Positions 4,660 to 8,239 of a DNA stretch of 8,239 bases are shown piece after piece. Origin of the DNA: Spirochaetaceae bacterium (GTDB taxonomy: Bacteria; Spirochaetota; Spirochaetia; Treponematales; Treponemataceae); NCBI GenBank assembly GCA_031290725.1, contig JAITMZ010000016.1, positions 1-8,239 of the forward strand, in the 5' to 3' direction. Position 1 is the first letter of the stretch. Each line of letters starts with the position of its first letter. The notes beneath the pieces were generated by a model. The model did no database searches. It had not been told where the DNA came from and worked only from the letters and a program-made list of their open reading frames with translations. Position numbers and translations under genes: made by a program.

Positions 4660-5967
4660 ATGGATGCGGCAACCCTTGCGGGTATTATAATGGTTGTTTC
4701 GGTGCTGGTGATGCTGGCCGTCAGCGTGCCCATCTCGGTGAGTATCGGGCTGGGGTCGGCGCTGGCCATGCTGGTGTTTTTGCCCATGAAGGGGGCCATG
4801 CTCACCAGCGCGCAAAAACTCTTCTCCGGGGCCAATAACTTTCCCCTGATGGCTATTCCCTTCTTTGTATTGGCGGGGAACGTGATGAACAACGGGGGCA
4901 TTGCCCAGCGCCTGGTGAATTGCGCGAAGGTGATGGCGGGACGGATGCCCGCGCCCCTGGCCCAGACCAACGTGATCGCCAACATGCTCTTCGGGGCCAT
5001 CAGCGGGTCCGGGGCGGCGGCGGCGGCGGCCATCGGGGGCACCATCGGCCCGCTGGAAAAAGAGGACGGCTACGATCCCAACTTTTCCGCGGCGGTGAAC
5101 ATCTGCACCGCCCCCACGGGCATGCTGATTCCCCCGTCCAACACCTTGATCGTGTATTCCACCGTGGCGGGAAGCGTGTCCGTGTCGGCGCTGTTTATCG
5201 GCGGGTATCTGCCGGGCATCCTGTGGGGCGCGGCGTGTATGGTGCTGGTGGCGGTCATCGCCAAGAAATACGGCTACCAGGCGGAAAAGCGGGTGCCCTT
5301 CCCCGTGGCCGTGAAGACCGTGATGGCGGCGATTCCCAGTTTGCTTCTGATTGTAATCGTTATCGGCGGGATTCTGGCGGGGGTCTTTACCGCCACCGAG
5401 GGAAGCGCCATCGCCGTGTGCTACAGCCTCCTGCTGAGCGTGGTCTACAGGAGCCTGGACGGCGCGAAACTCAAAAAGATTCTCCTGCAAACCGCAGAGA
5501 CCACGGCGATCATCGTGTTTATGATCAGCGTGTCCATGATCATGAGTTTTGTCATGGCCTATACCAAAATCCCGGACAACATCGCCAACGCGCTTTTGGG
5601 CTTTACCCAGAACAAGTACGCCATCCTGGGGATCATGAACGTGGTGCTCCTGCTGATCGGCATGGCCATGGATCCCACGCCGGCGATACTCATCTTTACG
5701 CCGATTTTTCTGCCCATGTGCTTGAAATTCGGCATGAGCCCCGTGCATTTCGGCATCGTCATCACCATGAACCTGTGTATCGGCACCATCACCCCGCCGG
5801 TGGGGACGATCCTGTTCACCGGCTGCAAGGTGGGCGGGGTGACCATCGAGTCGGTGTTCAAGTGGCTGCTGCCTTTTTTTGCGGTGACCATCGCCGCGCT
5901 GTTTTTGACCACCTATGTACCGGCGATTTCCCTGTGGCTGCCCAGGCTGTTTGGGCTGATTAAGTAG
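4660..5967 (+). CDS. dctM: TRAP transporter large permease subunit (DctM family)
   Basis: DctM is the ion-coupled transport subunit of the TRAP system and lies in the inner membrane. The 435 residues match the family norm and form about a dozen hydrophobic segments. Diagnostic stretches are FPLMAIPFFVLAGNVMNNGG (61-80), FGAISGSG (111-118), PTGMLIPPSNTLIVYS (152-167), GMAMDPTPAILIFTPIFLP (334-352) and PVHFGIVITMNLCIGTITPP (361-380) running into VGTILF. Residues 119-124 are six consecutive Ala encoded by a GCG-type repeat, where many relatives carry a more varied Ala-rich stretch. GAGG (4651-4654) overlaps the dctQ stop codon and gives tight coupling. The SDR gene follows after 26 bases, with no terminator between. 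Confidence 0.96.
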   Translation: MDAATLAGIIMVVSVLVMLAVSVPISVSIGLGSALAMLVFLPMKGAMLTSAQKLFSGANNFPLMAIPFFVLAGNVMNNGGIAQRLVNCAKVMAGRMPAPLAQTNVIANMLFGAISGSGAAAAAAIGGTIGPLEKEDGYDPNFSAAVNICTAPTGMLIPPSNTLIVYSTVAGSVSVSALFIGGYLPGILWGAACMVLVAVIAKKYGYQAEKRVPFPVAVKTVMAAIPSLLLIVIVIGGILAGVFTATEGSAIAVCYSLLLSVVYRSLDGAKLKKILLQTAETTAIIVFMISVSMIMSFVMAYTKIPDNIANALLGFTQNKYAILGIMNVVLLLIGMAMDPTPAILIFTPIFLPMCLKFGMSPVHFGIVITMNLCIGTITPPVGTILFTGCKVGGVTIESVFKWLLPFFAVTIAALFLTTYVPAISLWLPRLFGLIK

Positions 5968-5993
5968 CGAATAAACGAATAATAGGAGATACC

Positions 5994-6803
5994 ATGGATT
6001 TGAAACTGACGAATAAGAACGTGCTGATCACCGGGGGGAGCAACGGCATCGGCTATGCCCTGGCGGAGGCGTTTCTGGGGGAGGGGGCCAACGTGCTCAT
6101 CGCAGCCCGGAACAAGGAGCGGCTGGACAGCGCGGCGTCAAATTTGCGCGCGCAATTCCCCCAGGGCAAGCTCTCTGCCAAAGAGTGCGACGTGACCCGG
6201 GTGGCGGAGCTGGAGACCCTGGCGCAATTCGCGGACAGCGAGCTGGGGGGCGTGGACGTGCTGATCAACCACGCGGGGGGCGGCACCGACGAGACCGTGA
6301 TGAACGCGCCGGACGACAAATGGTACTACAACTGGGACCTGCACGTCATGTCGGCGGTGCGCCTCTCCCGGATGCTCCACAGCGGCATGGCCAAGCGGGC
6401 GGCCCTCCACGGCGAGGCGGTGATCATCAACACCACGTCAAAATGCGCGGTCCAGCCCCTGTGGTATGAGCCTATCTATAACGTGACCAAGGCGGCGCTG
6501 GCCATGTTCTCCAAGTGCCTGTCCGACGAATTTGCCAAAGACAAGGTCCGGGTGCTGGCCATCGCCCCCAGCATGGTGCTCACCCCGGACTGGATGAAGA
6601 CTTCGGCCAAAAAAAGCGCCGAGCAGGGCATTTCCCAGCAGGAATTCCTGGACAATCTGGCAAAAAACTCCGCGGCTATCGGGCGTTTTGCCACGCCGGA
6701 GGAGGTGGCGAACCTGTATCTGTTCGCCGCGTCCCCCCGGGCGAGCTACTTGTTAGGCACGTCGGTGCATATCCACGGGGGGGCGATCAAGTCGGTGAAC
6801 TGA
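5994..6803 (+). CDS. Short-chain dehydrogenase/reductase (SDR), classical type
   Basis: The 269-residue cytoplasmic oxidoreductase has the classical SDR set: TGGSNGIG nucleotide loop (13-20), CDVT (65-68), NHAG (92-95, usually NNAG), and catalytic Ser149, Tyr162 and Lys166 (YNVTK, with the normal 13-residue Ser-Tyr spacing). AAR after the second strand (residues 37-39) suggests a preference for NADP(H). By alignment with typical SDRs, the catalytic Asn in the DVNL region is His117 here (WDLHVMS). AGGAG at 5984-5988 precedes the ATG. Lying between two TRAP gene sets in one operon, it probably acts on the imported compound or a close metabolite, for example a hydroxy- to keto-acid step. The substrate is not identifiable, and fatty-acid or sugar-alcohol reductases share the same fold. 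Confidence 0.9.
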   Translation: MDLKLTNKNVLITGGSNGIGYALAEAFLGEGANVLIAARNKERLDSAASNLRAQFPQGKLSAKECDVTRVAELETLAQFADSELGGVDVLINHAGGGTDETVMNAPDDKWYYNWDLHVMSAVRLSRMLHSGMAKRAALHGEAVIINTTSKCAVQPLWYEPIYNVTKAALAMFSKCLSDEFAKDKVRVLAIAPSMVLTPDWMKTSAKKSAEQGISQQEFLDNLAKNSAAIGRFATPEEVANLYLFAASPRASYLLGTSVHIHGGAIKSVN

Positions 6804-6829
6804 GCCTCGCGGCACGACCTGGCTATAAG

Positions 6830-6851
6830 GTCTGTCATATGGATGACAGAC
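6830..6851. promoter_or_regulatory. Inverted repeat upstream of second TRAP receptor gene (operator or hairpin)
   Basis: GTCTGTCAT (6830-6838) and ATGACAGAC (6843-6851) are perfect nine-base inverted repeats around ATGG. Such symmetry with a four-base centre is typical of a dimeric regulator site, but in RNA it would also be a stable hairpin. An AT-rich stretch with TATATA (6855-6860) follows at once. A weak internal promoter (CTGTCA at 6832-6837, then 17 bases) could overlap the repeat, which would suit repression. No regulator gene is present in the window. Confidence 0.5.
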
Positions 6852-6888
6852 TATTATATAGTAATTTTTTCGGTTTAAGGAGAATCTT

Positions 6889-7917
6889 ATGAAAAAGATT
6901 ATCGGTGTACTGACAGTACTGGTTGTCGTGGCGGGCCTGGCCTTTGCGGGGGGCAGCGGCGACAAATCGTCTTCTGGCGGGGCGGCTCCGGCTGCAAAGC
7001 CCGTGACATTGAGGCTGGCCCACTTCGGGTCAGAAACCCACCCCATGCACACGGCGGCCAAGCAATTCGCGGCCAATGTGGAAAAGCGGACCAATGGGGC
7101 CATCAAGATCGAAATTTTCCCCAACAACGTCCTGGGCGGGCCGCCCCAGATTTTGGAGCAGATGTTCTTGGGTTCCATCGACATGAGCCTTTCAGGGCAG
7201 GATCAGATCGCCAAACACGTGCCTCTCTTCGACTGTGTGGCCATCCCCTTCTCGATCTCCGGCTATGACCACATGGACCGCGTGCTGGACGGGCCGTTCC
7301 TGGCGTGGGCAACCCCCGAGATTGCCAAGAAGGGCGCGGTGATGCTCTCCAGTTGGGAATGGGGCTTCCGGCAGGTGACTAACTCCAGGCACCCCATCCT
7401 CACCCCGGCGGACGTGCAGGGCCTCAAGATTCGCACACCCCCGGCAATGGCGTATCAGGCGGCAATGGAAGCCCTGGGTGCCAACGTGCAGACCATCGAC
7501 TTCAGCGAACTGGTGATGGCCATGCGGCAGGGCGTGGTGGACGGGCAGGAAAACCCGATAGCCACGATTTACGACTTAAAGCTCTACGAATCCCAGAAGT
7601 ACATCACCATGGTGAACTATCTGTACAGCTCCTGTGTGCATCTGGTGAACCAGAAGGTGTGGGACAAGCTCAGCGCCGAACAACAGAAGATTATCCGGGA
7701 GGAGTCTGACGCGGCGAGGCTGGTGGCACGGAAGGGCGTGCGGGACGCCGAGGCTGCCCAGATTGCGGACATGAAGAGCAAGGGCATCCAGGTGGACACC
7801 CCGGACCTGAAGCCCTTTGCGGACAAGATGGGCCCGGCCTATGCGAAGATTCGGCAGAACATCGGTGCTGAGAATTTCGACAAGTGGATGGAGATGGCCA
7901 AAGCCACGGCAAAGTAA
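6889..7917 (+). CDS. dctP: TRAP transporter periplasmic substrate-binding protein (DctP family), second system
   Basis: This 342-residue periplasmic receptor has a signal peptide (residues 1-20, ending LAFA) and a GGSGDKSSSGG linker without a lipobox Cys. Its signatures are WEWGFRQVTN (156-165, Arg161), TPADVQGLKIRTPP (172-185, with Arg182 as the expected carboxylate-binding residue) and ELVMAMRQGVVDGQENP (207-223). It differs across most of its length from the receptor encoded at 3080-4105, so it is not a recent duplicate and probably binds another ligand. The GQENP form is the common version of the motif, while the first receptor has GAENS. AAGGAG (6877-6882) precedes the start. The gene is followed by a terminator-like hairpin and then a dctM start. 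Confidence 0.95.
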   Translation: MKKIIGVLTVLVVVAGLAFAGGSGDKSSSGGAAPAAKPVTLRLAHFGSETHPMHTAAKQFAANVEKRTNGAIKIEIFPNNVLGGPPQILEQMFLGSIDMSLSGQDQIAKHVPLFDCVAIPFSISGYDHMDRVLDGPFLAWATPEIAKKGAVMLSSWEWGFRQVTNSRHPILTPADVQGLKIRTPPAMAYQAAMEALGANVQTIDFSELVMAMRQGVVDGQENPIATIYDLKLYESQKYITMVNYLYSSCVHLVNQKVWDKLSAEQQKIIREESDAARLVARKGVRDAEAAQIADMKSKGIQVDTPDLKPFADKMGPAYAKIRQNIGAENFDKWMEMAKATAK

Positions 7918-7928
7918 CGATGGAAAAA

Positions 7929-7963
7929 GGGGCGTTTCGGCTTTCGGGGCGTCCCCCGTTTTT
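7929..7963 (+). terminator. Terminator-like hairpin between second dctP and dctM
   Basis: CGGGG (7945-7949) pairs with CCCCG (7954-7958) around CGTC, and five T residues follow at 7959-7963. An alternative, larger fold pairs GGGGCG (7929-7934) with CG and CCCC (7950-7956) across a bulged T. Either ends in a U-tract, so partial termination after the receptor gene is likely. The permease gene begins 28 bases later with its own ribosome-binding site, so read-through must occur unless another promoter exists. Confidence 0.6.
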
Positions 7964-7991
7964 ATCACACACATATTTTTGAGGTGTGCTT

Positions 7992-8239
7992 ATGATAACC
8001 TTGGCCGTTTTCGGTACCCTTTTGTGTTTTCTCGTGATCAACCTGCCCGTGGTGACCGCCATCGGCATGACCGCGGTGATTTACTTCGCGGCCCTGGGTT
8101 CGGGGAGTGCCCTGTTCATGCTCCCCAACCGGATGTACTACGGCACCACGGGGTTCACCCTGCTGGCCATACCGTTTTTCATCCTCGCGGGCAACCTGAT
8201 GAACATGGGGGGAATCACCAAAAAGATCTTCGCCTTTGC
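7992..8239 (+). CDS. dctM: TRAP transporter large permease subunit (DctM family), N-terminal part, cut by window end
   Basis: An ATG at 7992 preceded by GAGGTG (7981-7986) opens a frame of 82 codons that runs off the right edge. It begins MITLAVFGTLLCFLVINLPV, a first membrane segment, and contains GTTGFTLLAIPFFILAGNLM (51-70) followed by NMGGITKKIF. This matches the N-terminal DctM region and parallels FPLMAIPFFVLAGNVMNNGG in the complete dctM at 4660-5967. It is the permease partner of the second receptor. No dctQ lies between them: the 74-base gap is too short, so a small subunit must be encoded further downstream, be fused, or be shared with the first system. Confidence 0.92.
   Translation, partial: MITLAVFGTLLCFLVINLPVVTAIGMTAVIYFAALGSGSALFMLPNRMYYGTTGFTLLAIPFFILAGNLMNMGGITKKIFAF

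Noticed and set aside
5014..5031. GCG triplet repeat in dctM as a phase-variation tract
   Set aside because: Gain or loss of whole triplets keeps the frame, and an Ala-rich stretch is normal at this place in DctM.
4627..5748. A 373-codon His/Gly-rich minus-strand open frame opposite dctM
   Set aside because: It is fully antisense to a clear dctM. Its His and Gly richness is what the reverse complement of GTG/ATG- and GCC-rich membrane-protein codons yields.
4920..5963. A 347-codon Arg/Gly/His-rich + strand frame inside dctM
   Set aside because: It is an alternate frame of dctM, with no ribosome-binding site or recognisable domain.
1..8239. CRISPR array, tRNA, rRNA or transposase
   Set aside because: No regularly spaced repeats, cloverleaf sequences, rRNA-like segments or transposase motifs were seen on either strand.

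Overview
The window is a stretch of bacterial chromosome with high-GC genes (roughly 60% by eye) and short AT-rich spacers that hold the promoters. The host is probably a spirochaete, perhaps a gut Treponema-type organism. That rests on the periplasmic binding proteins, whose N-termini pass directly into a Gly/Ser/Lys linker (FAGGSGDK), and on the PHP-type histidinol-phosphatase. It is an inference with moderate-to-low confidence, because no rRNA or marker gene is present.

Layout. Positions 1-90 are very G-rich and end in an intrinsic terminator that probably closes a gene lying upstream of the window. Positions 90-270 appear non-coding and contain a C-rich hairpin loop and a short perfect palindrome. 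A near-consensus promoter (271-299) starts a + strand group: a 60-codon Cys-rich ORF that looks like the N-terminal stub of a [4Fe-4S] electron-transfer subunit, a PHP-family histidinol-phosphatase-like gene, and folD, which overlaps it. folD converges on mogA (minus strand). mogA lies between two related hairpin elements. From the divergent mogA/dctP spacer a consensus promoter (TTGACA-17-TATACT) drives a second + strand group: dctP, dctQ, dctM (a complete TRAP transporter), an SDR oxidoreductase, a second TRAP binding protein, and the start of a second dctM that runs off the window.

How the genes work together. The TRAP block is a uptake-and-oxidise cassette. Two periplasmic receptors for organic acids feed two Na+- or H+-coupled permeases, and the SDR between them probably acts on an imported hydroxy- or keto-acid. 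The substrate cannot be read from the sequence. FolD supplies one-carbon units, MogA acts in molybdopterin cofactor synthesis, and the PHP protein probably dephosphorylates histidinol-phosphate.

The most interesting signals are regulatory. Two separate promoters, for the Fe-S stub and for mogA, place the -10 box only 6-7 bases from the start codon with no ribosome-binding site, which predicts leaderless mRNAs. The TRAP, folD and SDR genes all have good Shine-Dalgarno sequences. Two hairpin elements sharing a 15-base core bracket mogA, and one of them sits between 10-base direct repeats at the 3' end of folD. Both TRAP binding-protein genes are followed by hairpins before the permease genes. 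I found no CRISPR array, transposase, tRNA or rRNA.
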